Source of the DNA: Paraburkholderia silvatlantica
Lineage (GTDB): Bacteria; Pseudomonadota; Gammaproteobacteria; Burkholderiales; Burkholderiaceae
DNA length: 64,000 nt
Direction of reading: 5' to 3'
Assembly (NCBI RefSeq): GCF_003096715.1
Contig: NZ_QEOL01000020.1
Span: 1-64,000 of the forward strand
Shown here: positions 35,486-46,243 of the stretch, one piece after another
How the letters are laid out: the number at the start of each line of letters is the position of its first letter
How positions within the stretch are numbered: the stretch's first letter is position 1
Program-made: the position numbers and the translations under genes
Notes under the pieces: generated by a model
Seen by the model: the letters and a program-made list of their open reading frames with translations, nothing else
What the model was told of the DNA's origin: nothing
Databases searched by the model: none

Positions 35486-37615
35486 TTAGCCCAGCTTCGT
35501 GACCGGCGCAACGGCCGCGGGGTCGCTGATGCTCGGCCGGCCGTTCTCGATGTGTCCGGCGAAGCGCCAGGCGAACGCCGCGTCGTCGCGGCTCGTGACC
35601 GTGAGGTCGTACCAGTGATGGCTCGAAGCGAGGACCCAGACTTCGTCGATTTGCGCGCCGGCCGGCACGACCACGTTGCGCTCGCGCGCGCCGTAGGCGT
35701 TGTCGGTCACGTTCAGGTGCGCGACGCTGCTGCCCGCGTTCGAGAACCTGAGGAAGAGGTTGCCGTTGGCCACGTCGTAGTGCGCCGTCACGGCGGGCGC
35801 CGGTGCGCGGCCGGACTTGCCCGGACCCGATTGCGCGGCGGTGCCCGCAAAGCGGCGCACGAAGCCGTTCGGGCCATGCACCTCGAACGCGTAGACGCCG
35901 CTCGTCACGCTCAGGTCCCACGTGTCGTCGAGCGCCTTGCCCGCTTCGACCGTATAGCGCCACGGGCCGTCGCTGCGGTTCGTGCCGTACACGTAGAAGT
36001 GCGCGCCCTGGCGGCCCTTGTTCGCGAACGTGATCGAAAGCGTGTTGTTCCGCGCTTCGGCCTTCGCGTTCACATGAAGTTCGTAGGGCAACGCGCGCGC
36101 GTAGCGCACGCCGGGCTCCTGAGCGTCGACCGGCAGCGGCGTGGCCGGCACCGTGGGCGCCGAGTTGGCCGAGCACTGATTGTCGGCGAGCGCCATGTAG
36201 TTGCTCGTGTCGGGCAGCGCGGGCATCGTGGCGTCGGGCGTGCGGAAGTCGAAGCACGTCGTGAGGTCGCCGCACACGGCGCGGCGCCACGCCGTGATGT
36301 TGGGCTCCTGCACGCCGAAACGCGCTTCAATGAAGCGGATCACCGAAGTGTGGTCGAACACCTGTGAGCAGACGAAGCCGCCTTTGGTCCACGGCGAGAC
36401 GACGGTCATCGGCACACGCGGTCCGAGGCCATAGGGCAGGCCGTCGGCGGTGTACTTGCCGCCGCGCAGCGGGTTGACCACGTTGTGGACCTCGCCGTCC
36501 ACGCTCACCGTCGACTTGCCCTGCGTCGGCGTGGTGGGCGGCTGCGGCGGCACGATATGGTCGAAGAAGCCGTCGTTCTCGTCATACATGATGAAGAGCA
36601 CGGTCTTGCTCCACACGTCGGGGTTCGAAGTCAGCGCTTCGATGATCTGCGAGGTGTACTCCGCGCCATAGGCCGGCGTGTACTTCGGGTGCTCCGAGAA
36701 CGCCGCCGGCGGCAGCAGCCACGAGACTTGCGGCAAATTGTTCTGGAGTACGTCGTTTTTCAGGTCGGCGATGGTGCGCACCGTTTGCGCGCGCTGGTAG
36801 AGCGCCGAGCCCGGCTGCGCGTTGATGAAGTTCGCGAAGTTCTGCAGGATGTTCGTGCCGTAGTTGCCGTTCAGCGGGTCGTTGCCGTTCGTGCCCTGCT
36901 GGTAGATCTGCCAGGAGATGCCGGCCGCCTGCAGGCGCTCGGGGTAGGTCGTCCACGAAAGCAGTTGATACGTGGGCGGCACGTCGCCGTCCACGAAGTC
37001 GTTGTTGTCGAGCAGCGGGCCGCCCATCGTGCCGGTCGGATCGACCATGCCGGTCATGAGATACGAGCGGTTCGGGTGCGTCGGGCCAGGCAGCGAGCAG
37101 AAGTAGTTGTCGCACACCGTGAAGGCGTCGGCCAGCGCGTAGTGGAACGGAATGTCCGCGCGCAGGTAATAGCCCATCGTCATGTCGGTCTTGTACTGCG
37201 GCCACTGGTTGTACAGACCGTTGTTGATCGCGTAGTGCGTCGCGTACCACGAGTGGTCGAGGTCGCCCACGCATTGCGCGCTCGTCTTGAACGTGTCGAG
37301 GTGGAACGGCAGCACGGGCTTCGTGGCGTCTTCCTTCGACGGCTGATACCACACCGGCAGGCCGCCCGGCAGCGCAATGGGCAGGCGGTCGTTGTAGCCG
37401 CGCACGCCGCGCATATGGCCCAGGTAGTGGTCGAACGAACGGTTCTCCTGCATGAACACGACGATGTGCTCGACATCGCGGATCGTGCCCGTGCGCGAAT
37501 TGGCCGGAATGGCCAGCGCATTGCGGATCGACTCGGGAAGAACGGTCATTGCTGCTGCGGCGGCGCCCGATTGCGCGACGGTCTGCAGGAAACGGCGACG
37601 GCTGTTTGACGTCAT
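35486..37615 (-). CDS. plcN: Phosphocholine-specific (non-haemolytic-type) phospholipase C
   Basis: Secreted phospholipase C of 709 residues that cleaves phosphatidylcholine to phosphocholine and diacylglycerol. The Tat signal SRRRFLQTVAQSGAAAAA is at residues 4-22. The phosphoesterase domain has HIVVFMQENRSFDHYLG near residue 50 and further metal/phosphate motifs such as DLDHSWYATHYAINNG and DENDGFFDHIVPP. Two C-terminal DUF756-type repeats (residues ~520-605 and ~615-700) complete the family architecture. AGGTGAG precedes the ATG. Paralogues are usual in Burkholderia, so the exact letter of the symbol is uncertain. Confidence 0.9.
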   Translation of the reverse strand: MTSNSRRRFLQTVAQSGAAAAAMTVLPESIRNALAIPANSRTGTIRDVEHIVVFMQENRSFDHYLGHMRGVRGYNDRLPIALPGGLPVWYQPSKEDATKPVLPFHLDTFKTSAQCVGDLDHSWYATHYAINNGLYNQWPQYKTDMTMGYYLRADIPFHYALADAFTVCDNYFCSLPGPTHPNRSYLMTGMVDPTGTMGGPLLDNNDFVDGDVPPTYQLLSWTTYPERLQAAGISWQIYQQGTNGNDPLNGNYGTNILQNFANFINAQPGSALYQRAQTVRTIADLKNDVLQNNLPQVSWLLPPAAFSEHPKYTPAYGAEYTSQIIEALTSNPDVWSKTVLFIMYDENDGFFDHIVPPQPPTTPTQGKSTVSVDGEVHNVVNPLRGGKYTADGLPYGLGPRVPMTVVSPWTKGGFVCSQVFDHTSVIRFIEARFGVQEPNITAWRRAVCGDLTTCFDFRTPDATMPALPDTSNYMALADNQCSANSAPTVPATPLPVDAQEPGVRYARALPYELHVNAKAEARNNTLSITFANKGRQGAHFYVYGTNRSDGPWRYTVEAGKALDDTWDLSVTSGVYAFEVHGPNGFVRRFAGTAAQSGPGKSGRAPAPAVTAHYDVANGNLFLRFSNAGSSVAHLNVTDNAYGARERNVVVPAGAQIDEVWVLASSHHWYDLTVTSRDDAAFAWRFAGHIENGRPSISDPAAVAPVTKLG

Positions 37616-37694
37616 TGTTGCTCACCTTTCTGCTTGGGGTTGGAGTGTCGTGCCCCGACGGCGCAGTGGCGCAAGGGCACGCAGGTGCAATGCT

Positions 37695-38156
37695 TCAATG
37701 GCTGGATGTTGCGGGACTGCTGGAATCGTTGCCGTTGCTGGCCTGGGTCTGCGCGCTGTCGCCAGGCGCGTAGCTCAGGACCGGCGTGACCTGGTCGCTG
37801 TCGGCGGCGAGACTGGCCTGTGCGCCTTGCACGGGGTCGCTCGCGGTGTTCGCGGCGGTTGCCGCGTTCGCGCCGTAAGCGGGGATGGCGCCCGGGTTCG
37901 TCGAGGTGTCTGTCGAGGCGTTGGCCGACGTGTTCGCCGACGTGTTGGTGTCGGGCGTCGGCAGCGGCGTGATGCGCGCGCTATTCGCCAATGGCGATTG
38001 CGTCGCGGCACTCCGGCTTTCCGGTGTATCCGGCGTCGACGAAGCCGCCGACGAGCCGTAGCCCGGGCCGCATGCATCGAGCGTGATGGTTGCGAGTACA
38101 ACGATCGCCGCGGTCGACAGGGTCGTCGACGCGCGGTTGTGAAGGCGTATTCTCAT
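37695..38156 (-). CDS. Low-complexity lipoprotein, hypothetical
   Basis: 153 residues. The N-terminal signal ends in a lipobox, LDAC with Cys29, followed by GPGYGSSAASS. The remainder is Ser/Thr/Ala/Asn-rich, with short imperfect repeats such as TSANTSANASTDTSTN, and looks unstructured. It probably sits in the outer or inner membrane leaflet. No domain was recognised. The in-frame extension upstream of MRIRLHN lacks secretion character, which favours this start. It lies 79 bases upstream of the phospholipase gene on the same strand, so the two may be cotranscribed. Confidence 0.7.
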   Translation of the reverse strand: MRIRLHNRASTTLSTAAIVVLATITLDACGPGYGSSAASSTPDTPESRSAATQSPLANSARITPLPTPDTNTSANTSANASTDTSTNPGAIPAYGANAATAANTASDPVQGAQASLAADSDQVTPVLSYAPGDSAQTQASNGNDSSSPATSSH

Positions 38157-38313
38157 GTGCGCATCCGTTCTGTGGGGATGGGGCGCGCACAGTTTCGCCG
38201 TCGTTGAAGAAAGAATTGTGAAACGCGCGAAAACGTTTGCAGGCGATGAATTTCCTTTGCAAACGTGCTGCGCGAAAACCATTCGCTGCTGATTTTCAGC
38301 TAACGAAATGCTT

Positions 38314-38559
38314 TCACTTCGTGGGGCCGTTTTCGCGAGCGGGACGCAGCACGTCGGTCGCGCGATGCGGCATCTCGACTTGATCGATCAGGAACACTTC
38401 GCCGCGCGAGTGTTCCGTGCGCAGCGGCAGGATCGCCAGATAGGCGCTTGACCGATACCACGCGCGCTCGATCTCGCGGTTCGCGAATTCGATCATGACG
38501 AGGTCGCCGGAAAACCTGCCCTCGAGCCGTTCCGCGCGTCCTCCGGGCTTCGGCTGAAG
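38314..38559 (-). pseudogene. DUF1330 protein remnant lacking its N-terminal half
   Basis: The frame from 38559 down reads LQPKPGGRAERLEGRFSGD, then LVMIEFANREIERAWYRSS and AYLAILPLRTEHSRGEVFLID, the C-terminal two-thirds of a DUF1330 domain. The frame has no start codon in its upstream part. The first ATG (38496) would give only 60 residues, beginning inside a beta strand. The preceding DUF1330 sequence is absent from this frame and not recognisable in the others. It is probably a truncated gene; a short functional product from 38496 cannot be excluded. Confidence 0.5.
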
Positions 38560-38631
38560 GCGTGCAGCGGGGTAAAATATTCGACATCCGAAGTCCGGAT
38601 CGAGACGTTTTCGTTTTCCGCCATCGCCGTC

Positions 38632-38850
38632 ATGAACCCGTCACCCGAGAATAAACCCGCGCGCAAGCAGCCGCCCAAGTGGCTGTTGAACACCCTCACG
38701 GCGCTCGTGGGCGTGCTCACGCTCGCGCTGGGTATCGGCTGGATCGTCTACAAGTGGGTCGTCGATCTGGAAATTCCGTACTTCGCCATTCCGCTCGTGA
38801 TGTGCGTGCCGGTGATCGTCGCCGTGGCGTTCCGCAACATCTGGGATTGA
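38632..38850 (+). CDS. Small two-helix membrane protein, hypothetical
   Basis: 72 residues: a basic, Pro-rich N-terminus (NKPARKQPPKW), then two hydrophobic helices (~residues 20-40 and 50-66) ending AFRNIWD. The composition is that of a real small inner-membrane protein, but no clear ribosome-binding site is visible and no family was recognised. It converges on the TPR-glycosyltransferase gene. Confidence 0.6.
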   Translation: MNPSPENKPARKQPPKWLLNTLTALVGVLTLALGIGWIVYKWVVDLEIPYFAIPLVMCVPVIVAVAFRNIWD

Positions 38851-38882
38851 GGCGCACGCGCGCCGCTCTCGCTGCCGACTTT

Positions 38883-41066
38883 TCAGATGCCGAAGCGCTG
38901 CGCGCACGCCGCGCGCACGCGCTCCACAACGGCGCTCCACGCTTCGTTCATGCGCTGGCGGAACAGGCGCATCGTGCCCGGATACCACGGCGAGTCTTCG
39001 CGCTCGTGCATCCAGCGCCAGTCGAGGTCGTACTGAGGCAGCAGCACCCAGCACGGCTTGCCGAGCGACGCCGCCAGATGCGCCGTGGAGGTATCCACGC
39101 AAACCACGAGATCGAGCTGCGCGATGATCGCCGCGGTATCGACGAAATCGCGCACCTCGGTGCCGAGGTGCAGCAGCGGCAGGCTCGCGGGCGGATGCTG
39201 CGCCTCGTCTTCTCCCTGACCTTTCTGCAGGCTCACGAACTGCACGCCCGGCAGGTTCCACAGCGGAGCGAGGGCGGCAAGCGAGGGCAGCGAGCGGTGC
39301 GCGTCGTTGAAATGCTTGGGGTTGCCCTTCCAGACGAGGCCGATGCGCGGGCCCGGCGCGAGCGTGGCGAGGCGCGCGCCCCAGTGCTCGACGAGCGCGG
39401 GCTCGGGCGTATGGACGAGCGGCGCGGGGATCGTTTCGATTGTCGTGCCCAGACGGTGGGGCACGCTGATCGGGCTCACCCAGTAGTCGAACTGGCCGGC
39501 TGCCGCCGCGCCGGCTTCATGGTCGAGCACGGCGTCGATGCCTTGCACGCCGCGAAAGAGCCGATGCAGGGGCGGCTGGCAGGCGAACGCGACGTGCGCC
39601 GCGCCCTGCGCCTTGAGCACGCGCGCATAGCGCCCGAATTGCAGCATGTCGCCGAGGCCGTCCTCCTGCCACAGCAGCAGCGCTTTGCCGGCGAGCGGCT
39701 CGCCCTGCCAGGCGGGACATTGCAGCAGACGCTGCGTCGCGTGATGCACGAAGCCGGGCATGGTATAGCGGCATTCGTAGCGCGCGAAGCCTTCTTCGAA
39801 GCGGCCCATGCTGATGAGCAGCGTGGCGAGGCGGAATTTCGCGTCGCCGTATTCCGGATTTGCGTCGAGCGCGCGGCGGTAGCCGGCCTCCGCTTCGCCG
39901 AGCCGGCCGAATTCCTTGTGCAGGCTCGCGATATTGAAGTGCGCCTCGGCGAAATCGGGCCGCACGGCGATGGCTTCGTGGAGCACCTCGAGGGCTTCGG
40001 CGCGGCGCCCGAGCGCCATCAGCACGCAGGCGAGATTGTTATACGCCTCGACGCGGCCCGGCAGGCGGCGCAGCGTCTCGCGATACGCCGCCTCGGCCTC
40101 GGGCAGCCGCTCGAGCGTATGCAGCGCGACGCCGAGGTTGTACTGCGCTTCGGCGTGGTTCGGCGCGAGTGCGAGCGTCTGGCGAAAAGCCGCCTCCGCC
40201 TCGGGCACGCGCTTGAGGTCGGTGAGCACGCAACCGAGGTTGTTCAGCGCATCGATGAAATTGGGGCGAATCTGCAGCGCGAGGCGCACCGCGAGTTCCG
40301 CTTCGGCGAGCTTGCCGGACGCCTTGAGCAGCGTGGCGAGATTGTTGAGCGCCTCCGGATACTGCGGGTGGATCAGCAGGGCCTGGCGAAAGGCCTCGGC
40401 GGCTTCGTCGCCGCGCGCCTTGTCCCGCAGCAGGGCGCCCAGCGCGTTGTAGGCCTTCGCATGGCGCGCGTTCGCAGCGATGGCGCCGCGAAGCGCGCTT
40501 TCGGCTTCTGCGTGGCGGCCTTGACCTTGCAGCAGGAGGCCGAGGTTGTAGTGGGCGTCGGCGTGGGCCGGGTGCTGTGCGAGGACGGCGCGAAAGACAG
40601 CTTCCGCCTCGGCGTGGCGCGCCTGGCGCTGCAGGACGACGCCCAGGTTGCTGCGTGCGTCGGCGTCGGCGGGCGTGAGGCTCAGCAGCCGTTCATAGAG
40701 CGCCTGGGCTTCGTCGAGGACGCCGAGCGCCGCAAAGAGTGCGGCGAGACCACTGTATGCCTGCGCGAAGTCGGGCTTTGCCTCGAGGCAGCGCTGCCAC
40801 AACGCCTGGGCGCGCGCCGCGTCGCCCGTGCCCATCGCGCTCAAGGCCGCGAGATTGAGCGCCGGCGCGAGCGCGGCGTCGTCCGTCGCCCCGGGTTGGC
40901 CGCCCACATGCGGTTCGAGCAAGGCGAGCGCGTCGGCGAAGCGGTGCGCTTCGCAGTGCGCATTGGCTTCGCGCAGGAGGTCGTCGGGGGCGGGCGCGAG
41001 GGGCGTCGAAATGGTCACGGCGAAAATCGTAAGAGACGGGGCGCGGCGCGTGGGCGACACGGACAT
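38883..41066 (-). CDS. TPR-repeat protein with a C-terminal glycosyltransferase-like domain
   Basis: 727 residues. Residues ~20-430 are about a dozen 34-residue tetratricopeptide repeats of the form A-x-x-NLG-x-L-x-x-x-GR-x-x-EAE. The C-terminal ~290 residues (PRIGLVWKGNPKHFNDAHRSLP, VDTSTAHLAASLGKPCWVLL) look like a GT-B/heptosyltransferase-type fold, as found in bacterial OGT-like proteins. It may glycosylate a protein or surface polymer, but catalysis is unproved. The start is uncertain: MSVSPTRR (used here) or a GTG at 41018; neither has a strong ribosome-binding site. Confidence 0.82.
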   Translation of the reverse strand: MSVSPTRRAPSLTIFAVTISTPLAPAPDDLLREANAHCEAHRFADALALLEPHVGGQPGATDDAALAPALNLAALSAMGTGDAARAQALWQRCLEAKPDFAQAYSGLAALFAALGVLDEAQALYERLLSLTPADADARSNLGVVLQRQARHAEAEAVFRAVLAQHPAHADAHYNLGLLLQGQGRHAEAESALRGAIAANARHAKAYNALGALLRDKARGDEAAEAFRQALLIHPQYPEALNNLATLLKASGKLAEAELAVRLALQIRPNFIDALNNLGCVLTDLKRVPEAEAAFRQTLALAPNHAEAQYNLGVALHTLERLPEAEAAYRETLRRLPGRVEAYNNLACVLMALGRRAEALEVLHEAIAVRPDFAEAHFNIASLHKEFGRLGEAEAGYRRALDANPEYGDAKFRLATLLISMGRFEEGFARYECRYTMPGFVHHATQRLLQCPAWQGEPLAGKALLLWQEDGLGDMLQFGRYARVLKAQGAAHVAFACQPPLHRLFRGVQGIDAVLDHEAGAAAAGQFDYWVSPISVPHRLGTTIETIPAPLVHTPEPALVEHWGARLATLAPGPRIGLVWKGNPKHFNDAHRSLPSLAALAPLWNLPGVQFVSLQKGQGEDEAQHPPASLPLLHLGTEVRDFVDTAAIIAQLDLVVCVDTSTAHLAASLGKPCWVLLPQYDLDWRWMHEREDSPWYPGTMRLFRQRMNEAWSAVVERVRAACAQRFGI

Positions 41067-41343
41067 TGAGGCAGTGTCGAGATTACGACAACTCATGCCC
41101 GGGCAACGGCGCGAATTGAGCGCATCCGGTGCGCTTATTCGGACGATCAGCGCTTCCGGCCCGGAAAATCTTGCAGATGGCTTTCGGATGGGGCGGGCGC
41201 CGGGGGAGACCGTAAGGGGCGTTCCGGGCGCTTGCGTGTATAGAAACGGGGATCGTCGCCGTGGGCCGATCTCCCCGATTGATTCGAATTCCGAACGATT
41301 CGCCATCGCGCGCGCCGAACAAGGCCGCGCGCGACGAAACGCA

Positions 41344-42414
41344 TCAGGGCACCAGCACCTGCCGCCCGACCACCTTGCCTTGCACGAGTGCTTCGAAGGC
41401 CTCGTTGATTTCCGTGAGCGGCCGCGTGGAGACCGGCGGGGGATGCAACTTGCCTTCGCGCATCAGCGTCACGAGTTCGCGCAGCTCCGGCAGCGTGCCT
41501 ACATAGCTGCCTTCGATCTTCAGCGGCCGCATCGGGATGATGGGCAGCGAGAGCGTGAGGTCGCCGCCCATCAGGCCGACGATCACCACGTGGCCGCCGC
41601 GCGCGCAGGAGTCGAGCGCGAGCTTCACTGTAGGTGTCGCGCCCACGAGGTCGAGCACCGCGCGTGCGCCGCCGCCCGTCGCCCCGACGATCTGCTGCAC
41701 GGCGTCGTCCGCGCGCGCGTCGATGGCCGCGAGCGCGCCCGCCGCAAGCGCGGCTGCGCGCTTGGCGGGGTCCACGTCCACGATGATCGCGCCTTGTCCA
41801 CCCATCGCCTTGAGCACTTCGAGCGCCATCATGCCGAGGCCGCCCGCGCCGATCACGACCACGGGACCTTCGTGGATGCGCGCGCCGAACTTCTTCATGG
41901 CCGAATACGTCGTCACGCCCGCGCAGGCGAGCGGCGCGGCCTTCACGGGATCGAGGCCGGCGAGATCCACGAGATAGCGCGGATGCGGCACGATCACGTA
42001 ATCCGCGAAGCCGCCGTCGCGCAGCACACCGAGCGACTGCGGCTTCGCGCAGATATTCTCTTCGCCGCGCCGGCAGGCCGCGCATTCGCCGCAGCCGATC
42101 CACGGATGCACGACTGCCGGCGTGCCCGCCGCAAGGGCTTCTGGCGCGCCTTGCGCGTCGGGGCCGAGCGCCGCGACCTCGCCGCAGATTTCATGGCTCG
42201 GCGTGAGCGGCAGCTTGATGCCGCGGTCGGCGAGCGAGAGCTTCTTGCCGCCGCCCAGATCGTAATAGCCCTCCCAGATGTGCAGATCGGAATGGCACAG
42301 GCCCGCGGCCTTCACGCGCAGCAATACCTCGGTGCCCCTGGGCTCGGGCACGTCGCGCTCGACCAGCTCGAGCGGCTTGCCGTGATGGATAACGCAGTAA
42401 CAGCGCATTGGCAT
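41344..42414 (-). CDS. Zinc-dependent NAD(P) alcohol dehydrogenase
   Basis: Medium-chain dehydrogenase of 356 residues. The catalytic zinc ligands lie in AAGLCHSDLH and the TPSHEICGEV region; the structural zinc cysteines are in IGCGECAACRRGEENIC. The Rossmann motif is VVVIGAGGLGMMALEVLK, followed by an acidic VDVDPAK turn that favours NAD over NADP. The start MPMRCYC has GGAG 8 bases upstream. No pathway genes adjoin, so the alcohol substrate is unknown. Confidence 0.9.
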   Translation of the reverse strand: MPMRCYCVIHHGKPLELVERDVPEPRGTEVLLRVKAAGLCHSDLHIWEGYYDLGGGKKLSLADRGIKLPLTPSHEICGEVAALGPDAQGAPEALAAGTPAVVHPWIGCGECAACRRGEENICAKPQSLGVLRDGGFADYVIVPHPRYLVDLAGLDPVKAAPLACAGVTTYSAMKKFGARIHEGPVVVIGAGGLGMMALEVLKAMGGQGAIIVDVDPAKRAAALAAGALAAIDARADDAVQQIVGATGGGARAVLDLVGATPTVKLALDSCARGGHVVIVGLMGGDLTLSLPIIPMRPLKIEGSYVGTLPELRELVTLMREGKLHPPPVSTRPLTEINEAFEALVQGKVVGRQVLVP

Positions 42415-42528
42415 CGATGTCTCCGTGGGTGTCATGTACGGCGAAGTACGGCGGCCAGACGATTGCGGCAGTCTTCGAATCATAGCCGATGCGACAGGGA
42501 TTCGTCCGACCGTTCTATTTTTGCTGCC

Positions 42529-42714
42529 GTGCGCTTGAATTATCATTGGGCAGACGTGTGCGATGGTCGCGAAGCGGCGATCGTGCCAACGGCACAGGCC
42601 ATGGCGATTCGCGAGGCGCTCAACGTCGCGAGCCGCCTGAAGCGCACGCTCGGCGGCGAGGCGTTCGCGGATACGGTGTCGCGCCTGCGCACGGCGCGCG
42701 CGACGTTGAGGTGA
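42529..42714 (+). CDS. Possible small protein, hypothetical
   Basis: A 61-codon frame from a GTG, VRLNYHWADVCDG then AAIVPTAQAMAIREALNVAS, ending TGA. The amino-acid mix looks protein-like and helical in its second half, but there is no ribosome-binding site, and an internal ATG at 42601 is an alternative start. It ends 62 bases before the next small ORF. Confidence 0.35.
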   Translation: MRLNYHWADVCDGREAAIVPTAQAMAIREALNVASRLKRTLGGEAFADTVSRLRTARATLR

Positions 42715-42776
42715 TGTCAGGCTGGAATCGCGCGGCAACGCTTCAGAAGGGCATTAAAGAGTAGGGAGTTGGCATC

Positions 42777-42926
42777 ATGCGGCGCATCGGCGCTTTCTGT
42801 ATTTCAACCTGGCTTGCGGCCGCGGTGCTTTTTCTTGGGCGCCATTCGGTGCCGTTGATGGCGCTCAGCGGTGTGATCGTGTTTGCCGGCTTCGACCTTT
42901 TCCGGCCGGATCCGGGCGACCAGTAG
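42777..42926 (+). CDS. Small membrane protein, hypothetical
   Basis: 49 codons, MRRIGAFCISTWLAAAVLF... ending DLFRPDPGDQ. GGGAG lies about 9 bases before the ATG. Two short hydrophobic stretches (residues 5-20 and 25-40) suggest membrane insertion. It converges on zwf. No family was recognised. Confidence 0.5.
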   Translation: MRRIGAFCISTWLAAAVLFLGRHSVPLMALSGVIVFAGFDLFRPDPGDQ

Positions 42927-42977
42927 CGCCATGCTGCGAGCGCCCCGCATGAGGCGCGGCGCTCGCAGTCCGTCACA

Positions 42978-44453
<1,476 letters not shown>

Positions 44454-44680
44454 GGCAGGTCGGAGGTGACGCGCGCTCGGGTAACGTGGTTGGGCACGAA
44501 CGCCGGCGCGCGGTTGCAAAACCCGCACCGGCCGCAAGAGCGGGGCGCGGCGAAAACGCTAATGGTGCATGGTTTCGCGCGAGTTTGCACGCGTGGCGCG
44601 AACGAGGCGTCGTCCGAGGCTTCTGCGTCGATAAACCGACCGGCCGTTCACGCATGCATCGCGCGGCGGGGAGCCGACCT

Positions 44681-46006
44681 TTACCCTAGCCCCGGCGCCG
44701 CCACCCCGAAGGCCGCGAGCACCAGCACGACGTTGAGCGAGAGCACCGTGGCCGCGCCCGCCACGGCTGCCGCGGCCGTGAGCGCGCCGTTACGATGGGG
44801 CCCCATCACGCCGCGGCGGCACGTGAACCACACGAGCGCCGCCATCGGGAACGGCAGGGCGAGGCTCAGTACGACCTGACTCATGACGAGCGCATGGGTG
44901 GCGTTCACGCCCAGCCCCACCACGACGAAACTCGGCACCATCGTCACCGCGCGGCGCAGCCACAGCGGAATGCGAAAGTTCACGAAGCCCTGCATGATCA
45001 TCTGCCCCGCGAGCGTGCCGACCACCGAACTCGAAATGCCCGAGGCGATCAGCGAGACGAGAAAGATGCTGGCGGCCGCCGCGCCGAGCAGCGGCGCGAG
45101 CGTGCGGTAGGCGGTCCCGATTTCGGCGACATCCGCGTAGCCCTGGTGGAACGCGCCGGAGGCCATCACCACCATCGCCATGTTGATGAGCCCGGCCACC
45201 GCAAGCGCGGCCACGACCTCGACGTTGGAAAACTTCACGAGGCGCTTGCGCTCGGCATCGTTGCGCGCAAGCACACGCGCCTGGGTGAGCCCCGAGTGCA
45301 GAAAGAGCGCGTGCGGCATGACCGTGGCGCCGATGATGCCCACCGCGATCGTCACGGCTTGCGCGTCGGGCAAGCGTGGCGTGGCGAGGTGGCGCAGAAG
45401 GCTCTGCCACGCGACCGGCGTAATGAAAAGCTCCAGGACATAGCAAATGCCGATCACGCCCACGAGCGCGCCGATCAGCAGTTCGAGCGGCCGGAAGCCT
45501 GCGCGTTGGAGAAACAGCAGCGCGTAGGTCACGACGGCCGTCACCGCCATGCCCGCGAGCAGCGGCAGATGAAAGAGCAGCGCAAGGCCGATTGCGCCGC
45601 CGAGGAATTCGGCGAGATCGGTGGCCATGGCCGCGATCTCGCTCACGCCCCACATGAGCCACACGAGCGGCACGGGCAGGCTGTCGCGGCACAGTTCGGC
45701 GAGATTGCGCCCCGTGGCGATGCCGAGCTTCGCGGAAAGCCCCTGGAATACCATGGCGATGACGTTGGCGAGCAGCACGACCCATAGCAGCGCGTAACCG
45801 TAGCGCGCGCCGGCCTGGATGTTGGTCGCGATATTGCCTGGGTCGATATAGGCCACCGAGATGACGACGGCCGGACCCGCAAGCGGCAACAGAAGGGCGA
45901 CGCCGCGGCGGCGTCCTTCGAGCGCTTCGCGCACCGCGGCGGCCGTGTTGCGCGTCAGGCCGTCGGGGGCGCGCTGCGCCTCGTCATCGCGGGTGCGATG
46001 ATCCAT
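44681..46006 (-). CDS. mntH: Nramp family divalent metal transporter
   Basis: Proton-coupled Mn(II)/Fe(II) importer of the inner membrane, 441 residues and about 11 helices. The metal-binding helix-1 motif AYIDPGNIATN and the helix-6 motif ATVMPHALFLHSGL are both intact, with the conserved Asp, Asn and Met. The helix 8-9 consensus loop is present (GTLAGQMIMQGF). No MntR or other metal-site motif was recognised upstream. The gene is monocistronic and divergent from the YncE-like gene. Confidence 0.9.
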   Translation of the reverse strand: MDHRTRDDEAQRAPDGLTRNTAAAVREALEGRRRGVALLLPLAGPAVVISVAYIDPGNIATNIQAGARYGYALLWVVLLANVIAMVFQGLSAKLGIATGRNLAELCRDSLPVPLVWLMWGVSEIAAMATDLAEFLGGAIGLALLFHLPLLAGMAVTAVVTYALLFLQRAGFRPLELLIGALVGVIGICYVLELFITPVAWQSLLRHLATPRLPDAQAVTIAVGIIGATVMPHALFLHSGLTQARVLARNDAERKRLVKFSNVEVVAALAVAGLINMAMVVMASGAFHQGYADVAEIGTAYRTLAPLLGAAAASIFLVSLIASGISSSVVGTLAGQMIMQGFVNFRIPLWLRRAVTMVPSFVVVGLGVNATHALVMSQVVLSLALPFPMAALVWFTCRRGVMGPHRNGALTAAAAVAGAATVLSLNVVLVLAAFGVAAPGLG

Positions 46007-46243
46007 GCAACTTCTCGCCCATGCCGGGGTCTGAAGGCGCAGCCCATCGCCCTGTGGCACGCATCGAGCATTTGCGAATACGTTGAAAATGCGTCATCGG
46101 AATCGGGCCCTCACGCGTTAAGCAGGCAATCCGCGCGCCTGCCCTGGCGCTATCTCAGCACAAACCGGCGCGACGCGCCTTCGCTGCTTTCTTTCCCTTA
46201 CGAAATGCCAGAATTCCCGATCTTTTCGCGTACACCGGTCCGT

